64,000 nt of DNA, taken from assembly GCA_001972305.1 (NCBI GenBank), contig BDDD01001632.1:1-64000 (forward strand), written 5' to 3'. Positions within the stretch are counted from its first letter, which is position 1. Each line of letters starts with the position of its first letter. The notes below the pieces were generated by a model. That model made no database searches and had not been told where the DNA came from. It worked only from the letters and a program-made list of their open reading frames with translations. Origin of the DNA: Cephalotus follicularis (taxonomy: Eukaryota; Streptophyta; Magnoliopsida; Oxalidales; Cephalotaceae). Shown piece by piece: positions 1 to 10,837 of this stretch. The position numbers and the translations under genes are program-made.

Positions 1-1
1 C

Positions 2-364
2 AAGAAACAAAATTCGGTAGCACTTTCAACTACCGAACCCGAATATATTGCTGCAGGTAGTTGTTGCGCACAAATCATGTGGATGAAGCAACAACTCCTT
101 GACTATGGTTTTATCTTTGAAAAAGTGCTAATTAGGTGTGATAACACTAGTGCTATTTGCTTAGGGAAAAATCCCGTTCACCACTCTAGAACTAAGCATA
201 TAGACATTAGATATCACTTCATTAAAGGCCACATTGAAAAAGGTGATATAGAACTAGTTTTCATCCCGACCGAAGAACAAGTCGCGGACATATTCACAAA
301 ACCTCTAGATGAACAAACCTTCTCGAAATTTAGATTGGAATTAGGTTTGTGTGAAATTGACTGA
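2..364 (+). CDS. Ty1/copia RNase H, C-terminal part of pol
   Basis: This open frame enters from the left edge of the window. It has the usual plant copia RNase H end: an LSTTEPEYIAA stretch, then CDNTSAICL, the HSRTKHIDIRYHFI block and the closing EEQVADIFTKPL. In the family this domain degrades the RNA of the RNA/DNA hybrid during reverse transcription in the virus-like particle. The frame closes shortly after the last conserved block, as in intact relatives. Catalytic residues upstream lie outside the window. Confidence 0.92.
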   Translation, partial: KKQNSVALSTTEPEYIAAGSCCAQIMWMKQQLLDYGFIFEKVLIRCDNTSAICLGKNPVHHSRTKHIDIRYHFIKGHIEKGDIELVFIPTEEQVADIFTKPLDEQTFSKFRLELGLCEID

Positions 365-731
365 TTAACATGTTTCTATGACTGTTATGAATATGTATGA
401 TTGTTCAAATTGCTTATTTTTTCCATGATTGCATCATTTGCATTTGTTCTCGCGCACAAAACGGCAAATCTGCAGAAAAACAGAGCAAAGCACCGACCGT
501 TGCTTTTAAAGCGTCAGCGCTTTAAAGCAAAATTAGGGTTCGAAATTGGGGAAATTGGTCTAAGCGCCGACGCTTAAACCAATTCTGTAGACTTTTTATT
601 GGGTTTTAAGTTAGAAAGCGCCGTCTGCCTCACAGAGTTACGAACCCTAACTTCAAAAATTACTTCTCTCTGGCGATTTCTTGGTGATTTGCACTCGGAA
701 ATCAAAGTAAGACCATCATACTACTTCAACC
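365..731 (+). other. SIRE-1 spacer between pol and the envelope-like ORF
   Basis: No coding signal was seen. The spacer contains two palindromic boxes of the type found in many LTRs of this window: AAAGCGTCAGCGCTTT at 508-523 and AAGCGCCGACGCTT at 562-575, with a related half-site near 614. They lie 150-220 bp before the start of the envelope-like ORF. A promoter role for that ORF is possible but is only inferred. Confidence 0.6.
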
Positions 732-1682
732 ATGACTAGAACCAAGGGTCTTGAGCAAGGGCAAAGCTCCAAGGGCAAGAAGAAGACGGCAGGGAAGAAG
801 GGAAATGGGGTTGCCACTGGTTCTGCAACTCCTGAGGTGATTGTTTCTAAACCTAGGTATCCAGAGGCCTACTTCAATAGGAAAATCCTTGTAGGTAAAG
901 TTATTGACTTTGATTTTTGCATGAGGGAAGGATTTCCCATTGTTGAGTGGATTAGGGCTCAAGGTTTAGAACATTTTTTCACTATAAATCTGCCTAGTTA
1001 TCCCGAACTCATGAAAGAGTTCTATGTACACATGCGTGGTAGTTCATTGGATAGTGTAATCACAATGGTCAAAAACACAAGTATTGATTTAGACCTAGAT
1101 AATTTAAACACTATCCTAAGGGTTCCGAACCTTGGTGCTACGGGTTGGAACCAACGGTCTTGGGTAAATAGCGAAGACTTTGACAAGCAAGACTGTGTGC
1201 GTGTTCTTTTTGGTGAGAATGTCAACTATGTTCAAAGGATGTACACTAGGAATCTCCCTTTTCATTATAGATTCCTACACCGTGTTGTATGCACGCATAT
1301 TCTACCAAAGGCCGGTGGGTTTGATGAAGTAACCCACATGGAAGCCTATACGATGTATCATTTGATAACCGACCGACAAATAAATGTTCTATCCCTGATG
1401 ATTTGTCATATGCACTCTATTCACGACCGGGAGAATGCGAGATTAGGTTATAGCAATATTATAACCAAGATTCTCCAATATTTCAAAGTCGACCTTTCTG
1501 GAGAATTGCACCATGATCTCCAAAGTGCTGACAAACTTGGAAAAGGAACCCTCGGAAGGATGGGGTTCAAAAAGCACAAGAGGCTTGGTACATGGATTTC
1601 GAGGAATGAGGATTCCAATAGAGTTGTGGAAGAGGAGGGAGAAGCCGAGATAGGGGAAGAAGCTGAGAATATACCCCTATAG
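732..1682 (+). CDS. SIRE envelope-like / plant transposon-protein-type ORF
   Basis: This 316-residue ORF follows pol. It starts with a lysine-rich basic stretch (about residues 4-24), followed by a globular region with motifs such as PRYPEAYFNRKIL, RAQGLEHFF and HRVVCTHILP. It ends in an acidic tail. This resembles the putative plant transposon protein domain found in the extra ORF of SIRE-type and some gypsy elements. I see no convincing signal peptide or transmembrane helix, so 'envelope-like' is positional only. The ATG at 732 is the first in frame and follows a short leader. More acidic, coiled-coil-like coding potential lies downstream to about 1980. Function in the family is not established. 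Confidence 0.75.
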   Translation: MTRTKGLEQGQSSKGKKKTAGKKGNGVATGSATPEVIVSKPRYPEAYFNRKILVGKVIDFDFCMREGFPIVEWIRAQGLEHFFTINLPSYPELMKEFYVHMRGSSLDSVITMVKNTSIDLDLDNLNTILRVPNLGATGWNQRSWVNSEDFDKQDCVRVLFGENVNYVQRMYTRNLPFHYRFLHRVVCTHILPKAGGFDEVTHMEAYTMYHLITDRQINVLSLMICHMHSIHDRENARLGYSNIITKILQYFKVDLSGELHHDLQSADKLGKGTLGRMGFKKHKRLGTWISRNEDSNRVVEEEGEAEIGEEAENIPL

Positions 1683-1982
1683 ATCGAACCACAACCTGAA
1701 CCAATCCCGAATGTCCATCTTCAAAGGAATAGGCTAGATGAGATATTCGATGCTATCAAAGGAATGCAGCAGGACATAGCGGAAATGAAGACGAGTATGC
1801 AGTGCGTGAGGAGGCGACAGAAGAGGATCGCTAAAAAGTTTGCTACCACGGGCATTATAGAGTATGGTGGCCTCATATCTTCATCTTCTAGCCATGACGA
1901 CAATCCCCCGGACGATGCTGCAACCGATGATATGGAGGGAGATGTCGGAGGTGGTAACGAGAGCACTCACATGGAGGATTGA

Positions 1983-2486
1983 GCATTTGCATCACATGTC
2001 TCATTTTGCATTCTCTGTTGTTTCTGATATGGTTCATGTGGTCTGTAATCTTAGCTTAAACAATTTGATGTCAGCTTGTAACAAAATCTTTTGTATGAAA
2101 AATGACTTTGTTATGTTGAATGAGTAAAAATTATGTTCAATGCAATATGGTTTGTTTTAATGCGTTGGACTTGAATTCTGCAGTTTGATATATGATATGA
2201 ATGTGCAGATTATATGTGTTGGTATTTTTAGTTCAATTGTGGACTACGCAAGTTTCATGTTTACCATTTCAATGTTTTTACAGCATGTTCATTTGCAGGA
2301 AGTTTACAAGATCGGGTTTAAAACTCAATGTGTAAAATGGTTTAATAACCTGTTCACAATGGTAATATCATTTATGTTAAAAAGCTAATATTGGAGCATA
2401 GAATATATGCTCAAATGATATTATTTATAAGTTATGGATATAGTTTTTACTCCCTTTTGAGATGATAACAAAAAGGGGGAGAATAT
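1983..2486 (+). other. SIRE-1 3' noncoding region and polypurine tract
   Basis: AT-rich noncoding sequence follows the envelope-like ORF. It ends in AACAAAAAGGGGGAGAATA (about 2468-2485), the purine primer for plus-strand synthesis that directly precedes the LTR. Nothing else was recognised. Confidence 0.7.
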
Positions 2487-2673
2487 TGTAAGTTTGGGGG
2501 AGGAGAAATAGAGAATTTGGATTAAATGAGTTTGGGAAGAAAAATTGTGATATAGCATATAAATGCATTATGAGTTTAATAACAAAGTAATATAAGGTGC
2601 CGGTCGACTCCAACTTTGAACGCCTGCGCTTTGAGCTGAGAATTCAAATATGAAATCCCCAACGGTCACATGA

Positions 2674-2707
2674 CCGTCGACGCTTTAAAGGAGACAGTCG
2701 ACGCTTT
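2674..2707 (+). repeat. Palindromic CG boxes in SIRE-1 LTR
   Basis: Two copies, CCGTCGACGCTTT and AGTCGACGCTTT, lie side by side, with looser relatives (GCCGGTCGAC, AACGCCTGCGCTTT) at about 2597-2632. The last copy ends about 94 bp upstream of the TATA box at 2801. Confidence 0.7.
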
Positions 2708-2800
2708 AGTCGGCTGGAACAGTTTCTGATAGATTTCAGTGGACATTCCAATATGGAATTAATCCTAAACTAATCCCAACGGATCTATGAGGCAAGAAGC

Positions 2801-2807
2801 TATAAAT
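2801..2807 (+). promoter_or_regulatory. TATA box of SIRE-1 LTR
   Basis: TATAAAT lies about 315 bp into the LTR, where U3 should pass into R. The sequence after it (ACAACACAAGCAAAAC) fits a leader. Confidence 0.6.
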
Positions 2808-3357
2808 GGACGAATGATTTGAAGAATAAAAGTGAGAACAACACAAGCAAAACATATACACAAACATCATTCAAAGCAAACATTCAAAGAGGATTCAAAA
2901 TCCAAAAGCTCATCCAAATAGTTTACATTTTATTTTTGAGCTATTTCTTGTTCTCACTGATTTGAGAAAACTTATCTTGTAAAATCCAACCTTGTGAGAG
3001 GTTTAGATCAAAACACTACTTGTTATACTTTGATTGTAATAGGGGAGTGAACCCTAGTGAATTTGGGGAGTGAACCCAAAAGAGAATTGTAAGTGATTGA
3101 GGTCAATCACAAAGGTGTACCGAATAGCACCCGAAATTGTATTCGGAGAACTAGTGGAAACTCAAGGAGATCCTTGGGAAAAGTGGACGTAGGCAAGAGT
3201 TTGGCCGAACCACTCTAAACTAGTGTTTGCAAATCTCTCTAACTCTATCTCTTTACATTGTTGTTCATATTGCTATTGTTCATTATTCTTGTTCATTGCG
3301 AAAAGTTTAGATTATTTTTAGAAACTACAATTCACCCCCCCTCTTGTAGTTTATTCA

Positions 3358-6300
3358 CAACACATGAGAGGGGTCAGGATGGTACTTCCTCAGCATGGAA
3401 ATATGAAATACATTGTGTACATCCGCTAGGCTGGGTGGTAAGGCAAGTCGGTAGGTGACCGCATTCACTCTCTCAAGGATCTCAAAAGGTCCTATAAATT
3501 GAGGGGCTAGCTTTCTTTTCTTGCCGAACCTCATAATTCCTTTAATCGGGGAGACCTTAAGGAACACATGATCACCCACGATGAACTCCAACTCTTGCCT
3601 GCGGTGGTATGCATAACTTTTCTATCTGCTTTGTGCTGCTAGAAGTCTTTCTCTGATAATCTTTGCCTTCTCAGTTGTTTCTTGCACAAACTTGGGTCCC
3701 ACTAGACTATGTTCGCCAACTTCAAACCAACAGATTGAGGTCCTACATTTTTGTCCATAGAGAGCCTCGAATGGTGCCATTTCAATACTGGCATGATAGC
3801 TGTTATTATACGAGAACTCTACTAATGGTAAGTGTTCATCCCAATTGCCACCCCAATCCAACACATATGCTCGTAGCATGTCTTCCAGAGTCTGAATAGT
3901 TCTCTCAGACTGACCATCAGTCTGGGGATGAAAAGCTGTGCTGAAATTCAGCCGAGTGCCAAAGGTTTCTTGCAGTTTCCTCCAAAACTGCGATGTGAAT
4001 CGGGGGTCTCTAGCAGACACCATGCTAATTGGTACTCCATAGAGCCTGACAATCTCTACAATGTACAGGTTTGCTAACTGTGTGAGAGAATAAGTCATCT
4101 TGATCGCAAGAAAATGAGCTGATTTGGTAAAGCGATCGACGATCACCCATATAGCATCATGGTTAGTCTTCATTCTAGGTAGTCCTATTACAAAATCCAT
4201 TGTAATGTGTTCCCATTTCCATTGTGCCACAGGCAATGGTTACAACAATCCTGCCAGCCTCTGATGTTCTGCTTTAACTTGTTGACATGTTAGGCAGGAA
4301 GCAACATACTCCGCTATTTCTCTTTTCATATTGCTCCAACAGTGATTTAGCTTTAAGTCTCGGTACATCTTGGTACTCCTCAGATATACGGAGAAGTTAG
4401 AGTGATGGGCTTGTGACAACAGTTCATCTTTTAGCTCTTTATCACTTGGAACACATATTCTGCCTTGGTATCGGATCAATCCGTCATTCTAAATTGAGAA
4501 ATTGGGCTTCAATCCTCCTTTTCCATTTAAATACATTCTGAGAAAAATTCCATCTTTACTCCGAGCTTCTCTAATTATGTCCATTAACCACGAACGTTCC
4601 TGGATATGAGCAATTGTTAGGCAAGCTAATCGACGACTCAAAGCATTTGCAACTACATTAGCTTTGCCCGAATGGTACTGCATTTCACAGTTATAATCGT
4701 TAAGCAACTCCATCCATCTTCTTTGTCTCATACTCAGGTCTTTTTGAGAGAATAGGTACTTTAAACTTTTGTGATCGGTGTACACCTCAAACTTCGTACC
4801 ATACAGATAATGCCTCCATTTACGCAACGTAAAGACTATCGATGCCAACTCAAGATCATAAGTTGGATAATTCTCTTCATGAGGCTTTAATTTTCTTGAG
4901 GCGTATGCGATAAGCTTCCTATTCTACATCAGGACACATCCCAAGCCATTGCCCGATGCATCACTATATATTACAAAACCTTCACTGCCTTCTGGCAGAG
5001 CCAAGATTGGCGCAGAAATCAAACGGTGCTTCAACTCTTAGAAACTCTGTTCACAATCATCATCCTATACAAATGTTGTATTCTTCTACGTCAATCGGGT
5101 CAGGGGTATAGCTGTTGGAACCTTATGGTGATTAAAATAAAATCTAGAGGCATGCATCCTAATACAAACCGTCATCATCTCATGATCAAAAACCATAAAT
5201 TTCATTCCAGGATCATTTGAGCATATATGTACAGTTAAAATATAGAGATAAACAAATAGAAAGAGCAGGCGGAATATACTCATAAAACAGAGCGGCTCCT
5301 TCTTTGTTGATTGTGGGTTCTAGCCTCCAAGAACAGCAGGCCTCCAAGGTATCCACACCAAACCTCAATCACCAACACCAGACTTCTCAAGTCTCACAAC
5401 TCTTGTTTTGCAGTTACTGTGTTTTTTCTTGTTCTTGAGAGAACCAGAGAAAAAATGTGTTTTCTATTGAGAGAGAGGAGAAATGGCTAGAGAGAAGAGA
5501 CGTGTTCTCAGTGTTTTTATTGCTAGATAAAAACACGTTAACACTTATGTCACAATCTTCTATTTTAGTCAAGTATCATACCTAACATAAATAGCCATTC
5601 TTTCCATATTTGTTTATTTACTTTCCTTAATCACATTAAGGATATTTAATCTCATTAAATATAATTAGAAAAATATTCTAATGATTTTTCTCTCATACCG
5701 GTGTTGGAAACGTCAGCCTGTATTGTGTGTGACCCTATGAGTTCACTATTATGCTGGCCGTAGGATTAAATCGTGACACTCACGATTATCCGATTAAATA
5801 TTTATTATCACATAAAAATATTATCTCGGACACGTCAAATTAAAACACTTTTAATTCTTTTCTTCCAACATTAATTATCAATTTAATCTCAGGCATCCTA
5901 CCGGTCGATATCGACATCTAGCAATGCATAACGACCCCCAGGTAATATGAATTATCTGTGAACCACTATTTACAGGTACATGCACTTATAGTCCCTCTAT
6001 TGACAATGCTCTGATTAAATCTAGGGTACAGATTATTTTAGACCCTAATAATTTAATCTTTAGTCACGTGACTATCTTTTGTCAGCCTTAAATAATATTA
6101 GAGGTGCCCCTCTAATATTCAACCAATGATATCACACTCTTGATATCGTGGCTAGCCTGGCCAGGCGCATAATTGCTTACGAAAATCATCATGAGCATAG
6201 TCTTCTTTTACTAGAAGGAATGGATTCATTATTGCGCGTTTAAATGCCTCCATACAGAAGCGTACTGTGTCCAACTAATGCCTGTATACACTTCATTGAA

Positions 6301-8145
6301 TATGTATTTAAGCACAATAAAAACACAGCACCCTATGCACAAGACATCTAGTGATGGCTCATGTCCAAGGACCACATGCACTGCTATAAAACTAAAATTC
6401 TGTCTGACATATAAGTAAAACTCCATACAGATATTCTATCAACAGTCACTTCCAGTGAACTCATTAATAAATTAACGAGCATCCGCATAGTTGTCATAGC
6501 ATCAACCATGCGAGTGGTGTGAGATCAGTAACCCTCTGCTTACCGATCTGACAGTACGTGCTGGTCTATCCGGATTGATCATGCCCTAAGTGTCAATCCT
6601 ATGACCAGGAAGATTCAAAATAAAGTATACTGAGATTCCAATTCTCACATCATGATCTCATCATGAACTTGGTTCTCTAGCTTTATTCCAAGACATTCAT
6701 TTATTAAATAAATATGTATTCAAATAATGAACTCACAGCCAATGATAAAATATAAACATCTTTATTAAATTTATGTACAAGATAGAGTAAATACAAGCTC
6801 AACATTGGCTTGCAGGACTGTATCACTAACAATAGCTATTCGTGAAAACCCTTCAACAAAACGATGGTAATATACTGCAAAGCCTAAAAATCTCCAGACT
6901 TCCCTCACATTCATTGGTCGTTTCCAGTTCTGTACTGCCTCTATCTTGGTGGGATCTACTGACAATCTGGCACTGGATATAACATGACCAAGGAAAGTTA
7001 CTTCTGACAACTAGAATTCGCATTTGCTAAACTTGGCATATAACTGATGGTCTCTTAGGATTTGTAATGTCAAATGTAGATGTTCTCCATGCTCATCCAT
7101 GGAATTGGAATATACTAGGATATCATCAATGAAGACTACTATGAATTGGTCAAGATACGGGCTAAACACCTGAATCATCAAACTCATGAATGCAGCAGGG
7201 GCATTAATTACCCTGAACTACATTACCACAAACTCATAGTGTCTATACCGCGATCTGAATGTAGTCTTTGGAATGTCTTTCGCTCTAACTTTTGAGTCGA
7301 TGATACCCTGATCTCAAATCCAACTTAGAAAATACTGAAGATCCCTTCAGTTGATCAAATAGTTCATCAATATGCGGCAGCGGATATTTGTTCTTAACAG
7401 TGACCTTATTGAGCTGCCGATAATCAATGCACATCCGTAATGATCCATCCTTTTTCTTGACAAACAGGACCGGTGCTCCCCACGAGGATACACTCGGTCT
7501 AACGAAACCTTTATCGAGTAATTCCTGTAGTTGCACTTTTAATTCCTTTAATTTAAGAGGGGCAATTCAGTAAGGAGCTGTTGATATAGGTGCTGTTCCT
7601 GGTAGGAGATCTATAGTGAACTCCACATGTCTTTCGGGAGGTAAGGATGTTAGTTCCTCCGAAAACACATATGGGTATTCACAAACAACCGGGACATCCT
7701 CCAACTTCGGTATCCATATCCTGCCATCCGTAACATGTGCCAGGTAAGCTTCACAACCATGTCTCAAGAGCCTGTCAATATGAATAACAAATATTATAAG
7801 AGATGACTGATGCTCTAAGGTTCCAATGAACTGGAACGGAGGCTGGCTTGGCACATTGAAGGTTACAACCTTTCTGTAACAATCCATTTGAGCATAGAGT
7901 GTTGAAAACCAATCCATTCCAAGGATTACATCAAGATCACCAATTGGGAATACTATAAGATCTGTCGGAAGAATGTGATCGGAAATCTCGTTGGCACAAG
8001 ACTTACACACCCACTTGGAGGTAACATACTCTCCTACTGGTGTGCCGAAAAAGGGTAAAGGCTCTGGCTCCACATCCATGTGACATATAAAATGTGATGA
8101 AATATATGAATGGGATGAGCCTGAATCTATAAGAGTCCGTGCCAA
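3358..8145 (-). pseudogene. pol of element A (protease, RT, RNase H, integrase)
   Basis: Domains on the minus strand, right to left: an aspartic protease region with LIDSGSSHSYIS (7567-8145); reverse transcriptase with [17 protein letters not shown] and [10 protein letters not shown] (7285-7536) and FLGHVIS further on; RNase H with [11 protein letters not shown] (4489-4848); the integrase zinc-binding region with CLTCQQVKAEH (4240-4479); the integrase core with DFVIGLP and HPQTDGQSERTIQ (3622-4236); and the C-terminal GPFEILERV...FHISMLRKY block (3358-3591). The reverse transcriptase region is interrupted by the solo LTR at 5113-6831. This is a fossil with several breaks. Confidence 0.88.
5113..6831 (-). 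mobile_element. Copia-type solo LTR (S1) in pol of A
   Basis: On the plus strand the insertion starts TGTTGGAACC and ends CACTAACA. On its own (minus) sense strand it runs TGTTAGTGATAC...GGTTCCAACA. It is flanked by the exact 5-bp duplication ATAGC (5108-5112 and 6832-6836). No coding region, primer site or second LTR is present, so it is a solo LTR. Its start resembles plant copia LTRs. Length is 1719 bp. This covers a stretch without genes; nothing else was recognised inside. Confidence 0.85.
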
Positions 8146-8729
8146 AAGCTGACATATATATATACCGTACCTCCAATCACTGAAGTTGATCCTGTTGTAG
8201 CCCTATGATCCATGGCATATACTCTGCCTTACACTGTAGGTCTTGATCCCATCGGCTGCATGCCATGATCTCCTCATGAACTGGTGATAGGATGACCTTG
8301 TTTCAAACTTCCTTGCGATCGGGTCAAACCCTGCCCTGCCTGATCCCCCGGACTGAATCTGTTATGGGGACTCTCCGTAGCCATATGATCCATAGCTCCA
8401 CAATTCATACACCTACCGCTCTTCCACCAACAATCATCTGAGGCATGGTTAGTGCGGCCACAGTGAACACAAGGCTCAATAATACCCTGTCTCCTCTGTT
8501 GAGAACCATGAGATTGTCCTCCAAATCTTGAGGGACCTGCTGGACTACCAACGCTATGGGGAGATTCACCCTGTCTCGGACTGCTACTATACCCAGACTT
8601 CTGGGATTTATTACTTCTCCCAGAACTTCTTGCTGAATATGCACCGGAAGGAACAGGTCTCCGACTGCCTACTTGAATCCTCAAATTCTGTAACTCCTGA
8701 GTCACAGCTTCAACCTCTCAAGCCCTGTT

Positions 8730-8937
8730 TTTGTTTTTGAACAAGTTCAAAGTGTATATATTTATAACAAAATATAGAAAATACAAAACACCTAGGAAGG
8801 GTGGATACACTATTGTTTATAAAACCATAAGAGAGTTGCATGACATGAAAAGCATAACCTGCTGGAAACATAGGCACAACCATGATATGTCCATCTATCA
8901 GCCTAATATCGACAAGGCATTACAGAGAACAATCTCG
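8730..8937 (-). mobile_element. Short LINE-like retroposed insertion (R)
   Basis: A 208-bp segment is flanked by the 9-bp direct repeat AGCCCTGTT (8721-8729 and 8938-8946). On the minus strand it ends in an A-rich tail (CAAAAACAAAAA) next to the repeat. Direct repeats longer than 5 bp, an A-rich 3' tail and no terminal inverted repeat fit a 5'-truncated LINE or other retroposed sequence. No coding motif is left. An alternative is a Mutator-type MITE (9-bp duplication), but I see no inverted ends. Confidence 0.55.
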
Positions 8938-9113
8938 AGCCCTGTTAGCTGTTTAGCATAAAAATGTGTTATTTTTAATGATTTATTTGTGATATTTTTA
9001 TGCTTGGAATGGACTACTTTGGTGTCATTGTGATGATTTTCAGGTACAAGGTCATCAAGATCAAAGTGCATGAAAAACGGTTCAAATTTGTGAAAAATTT
9101 GCAGAAAACAGTG

Positions 9114-9304
9114 CAAAGCGTCGAAGCTTTGTTTGTAAGCGTCGACGCTTAAGAAGAAAGCGCCAGCAATTAGGAGCACAACATCAACGCTTTATTCCAG
9201 AAGGTTAAAAATCAAATTGCTGTCTTAACCTTCAACGCTTTGTACAAACCGTCGACGCTTTGTCCCTTAACCTTCGACGCTTAAGCTAAACTGTCGACGC
9301 TTTC
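9114..9304 (+). repeat. Palindromic CG box array upstream of TATA in LTR C
   Basis: About nine boxes related to AAGCGTCGACGCTT occur, including the exact 14-bp palindrome at 9137-9150. Variants include AGCGTCGAAGCTT, ACATCAACGCTTT, ACCTTCAACGCTTT, ACCGTCGACGCTTT, ACCTTCGACGCTTA and CTGTCGACGCTTT. The array ends 89 bp upstream of the TATA box. Confidence 0.85.
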
Positions 9305-9392
9305 GACAACAGCAGAAATTGGAAAGTTTTAGATTTTTTTTCCCAGTTTTGTATCTAGGTTATTCTACTTCCGTTTTTAATCAGTTTGTAAG

Positions 9393-9403
9393 TATATATA
9401 TAT
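9393..9403 (+). promoter_or_regulatory. TATA box of LTR C
   Basis: TATATATATG is followed by the leader-like sequence GTAAGGGCCGACC. The position relative to the box array matches the TATA boxes of elements D and E. Confidence 0.6.
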
Positions 9404-10024
9404 GTAAGGGCCGACCAAAAACAGTGTGTAGCCACCCTTTAGCTCTTTCTTCTTTTTCAATTCAATTTCTAGTTTAATTTCAATGTTTTCTAGCTAAACC
9501 TTTAAGGTTTTTAGGGAAGAACAAAGCCTAGATTTTTATTGTTTCAACTCCATAAATAAAAATCCTTGAAGTTTTGATTTGTTCTTCAATTTTCTACCTT
9601 CACACACACTTTGTCTGTCTGATTAAAATCCACAAACATCTTGTTGGTGAATACGAACGTTGGTGACTGAATGGTTTTTAACACGATCAATGGAGTCTAC
9701 TCATACAGTTTGTCACGCCGAACACACTTCGTACAGACCTAGCATGTCTACTCATACGTCTTGCCGCTGCTGCCGTACTTCGTATAGACCTAACATGACT
9801 ACTCATACGTCTTGTCATCACAGTCGCACTCCGTATTGACCTATCTGCTATTGGTTATCAAGGTTTGATCATTCAAGTAAGTGAGTTGTTCAATAAATCT
9901 ATGGTGAGTTTCTATACCCTAAAACCGATTTCTCTTGGATATTTTCTTCATTTTATTTTCTGTTTTGATAGCTTAGTAATTTGCATGCTTTAAAAACCTG
10001 TTTGTTTCTTATTCTCGTAGCTTA

Positions 10025-10154
10025 ACCGTCGACGCTTTCCTCGATAGCGTCGACGCTTTCGTGTTCTGTTGGAGTTTGTGTTGACCCCTTCGGTTGACGT
10101 TTTCATTGCTTTCCAGTTATAACCGTCGACGCCTTGACAAAGCGTTGATGCTTT
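10025..10154 (+). repeat. Second palindromic box array, 3' part of LTR C
   Basis: Five boxes occur: ACCGTCGACGCTTT, an exact GCGTCGACGC at 10047-10056, CGGTTGACGTTTT, ACCGTCGACGCCTT and AGCGTTGATGCTTT. The D LTRs carry a matching downstream array. Confidence 0.8.
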
Positions 10155-10837
10155 ACTCCCTGTTTCTAGTAATTTAGTTTATTTTGCATATTTATGAGTA
10201 TTTTTTGATAGTTTGCCTCAAATTTGGTATACTTCGCCTAGGTTAAATAAATTATAACTAGTTTAACGTTTCCCTGCGTTCGAACCGTTACTACATGATC
10301 CGTGCACTTGCGGCTATAAATTTTAAAACAATCATTCTTTTTACGTGAACATTAGCCAGATCAAAGAAGGATCTCAAATGTAAGGGCACTAGCTTCTCCC
10401 TAATATCGGGACGAAGCCCTCTAAGAAACTTCTTAGCTTTCCTCGTTTCAGTGTTAACCATATACGGAGCTATCCTCGATCATTCAATAAACTTGGCTTC
10501 ATATTGGGTTGTTGACATATCTCCTTGGGTTAGGCCTAGGAATTCGGCCTCTCTCTTGTCAACTTCAACTTCGGGATAGAATCTTTCATTAAACTCCGAT
10601 TTAAACACATCCCAAGAATATGCTATCTCGGATGCTTCCCACGAGGATTCAATCATTCTCCACCAATGCTCTGCCTCACCCTGCAACCTATATGTTGCGA
10701 AAACAACCTTCTACAAGTCTGAGCATTACAAGACTCAGAAAATCTTCTCCAACTGCATTAGCCATCTCTCGGCTAAAATGTCATCAGGGTCTCCTATAAA
10801 AGCTGGATGGTTCAATTTCAAGAACCTGATCAATGGG

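Larger units (their letters stand above)
1..3357 (+). mobile_element. SIRE-like Ty1/copia element, 3' portion (SIRE-1)
   Basis: Parts seen in order are the end of the reverse transcriptase/RNase H region, a spacer, an envelope-like ORF, a polypurine tract (AAAAAGGGGGAG, about 2470-2481) and a 3' LTR. An extra ORF between pol and the 3' LTR is the hallmark of plant SIRE/Maximus copia elements. The 5' part lies outside the window. The right end abuts element A inside its integrase C-terminal coding region, so SIRE-1 appears to have inserted into A. The rest of A, including its 3' LTR, would then lie left of position 1. The visible reading frames look fairly well kept. Confidence 0.85.
2487..3357 (+). 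repeat. 3' LTR of SIRE-1
   Basis: The LTR starts TGTAAG directly after the polypurine tract. It ends near ATTCA just after a C-rich AATTCACCCCCCCTCTTG stretch, which is typical of copia U5 ends. Sequence from 3358 on is coding sequence of element A. There are two palindromic boxes (2674-2707) and a TATA box at 2801. The exact right end is uncertain by a few bases because the matching 5' LTR is outside the window. Confidence 0.75.
8950..10351 (+). mobile_element. Athila-like solo LTR (C) in gag of A
   Basis: It starts TGTTTAGCATAAAAATG and ends CGTGAACA, flanked by the exact 5-bp duplication TTAGC (8945-8949 and 10352-10356). Start, end and layout match the LTRs of element D. No internal region is present, so it is a solo LTR of 1402 bp. 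It holds a U3-terminal hairpin (about 8955-9002), a palindromic box array (9114-9304), a TATA box (9393) and a second array near the 3' end (10025-10154). Confidence 0.9.

Noticed and set aside
9114-9304. Regularly spaced palindromic repeats resembling a CRISPR array
   Set aside because: Spacing and repeat sequence vary, the boxes lie inside plant LTR promoters, and no cas gene or prokaryotic context exists.
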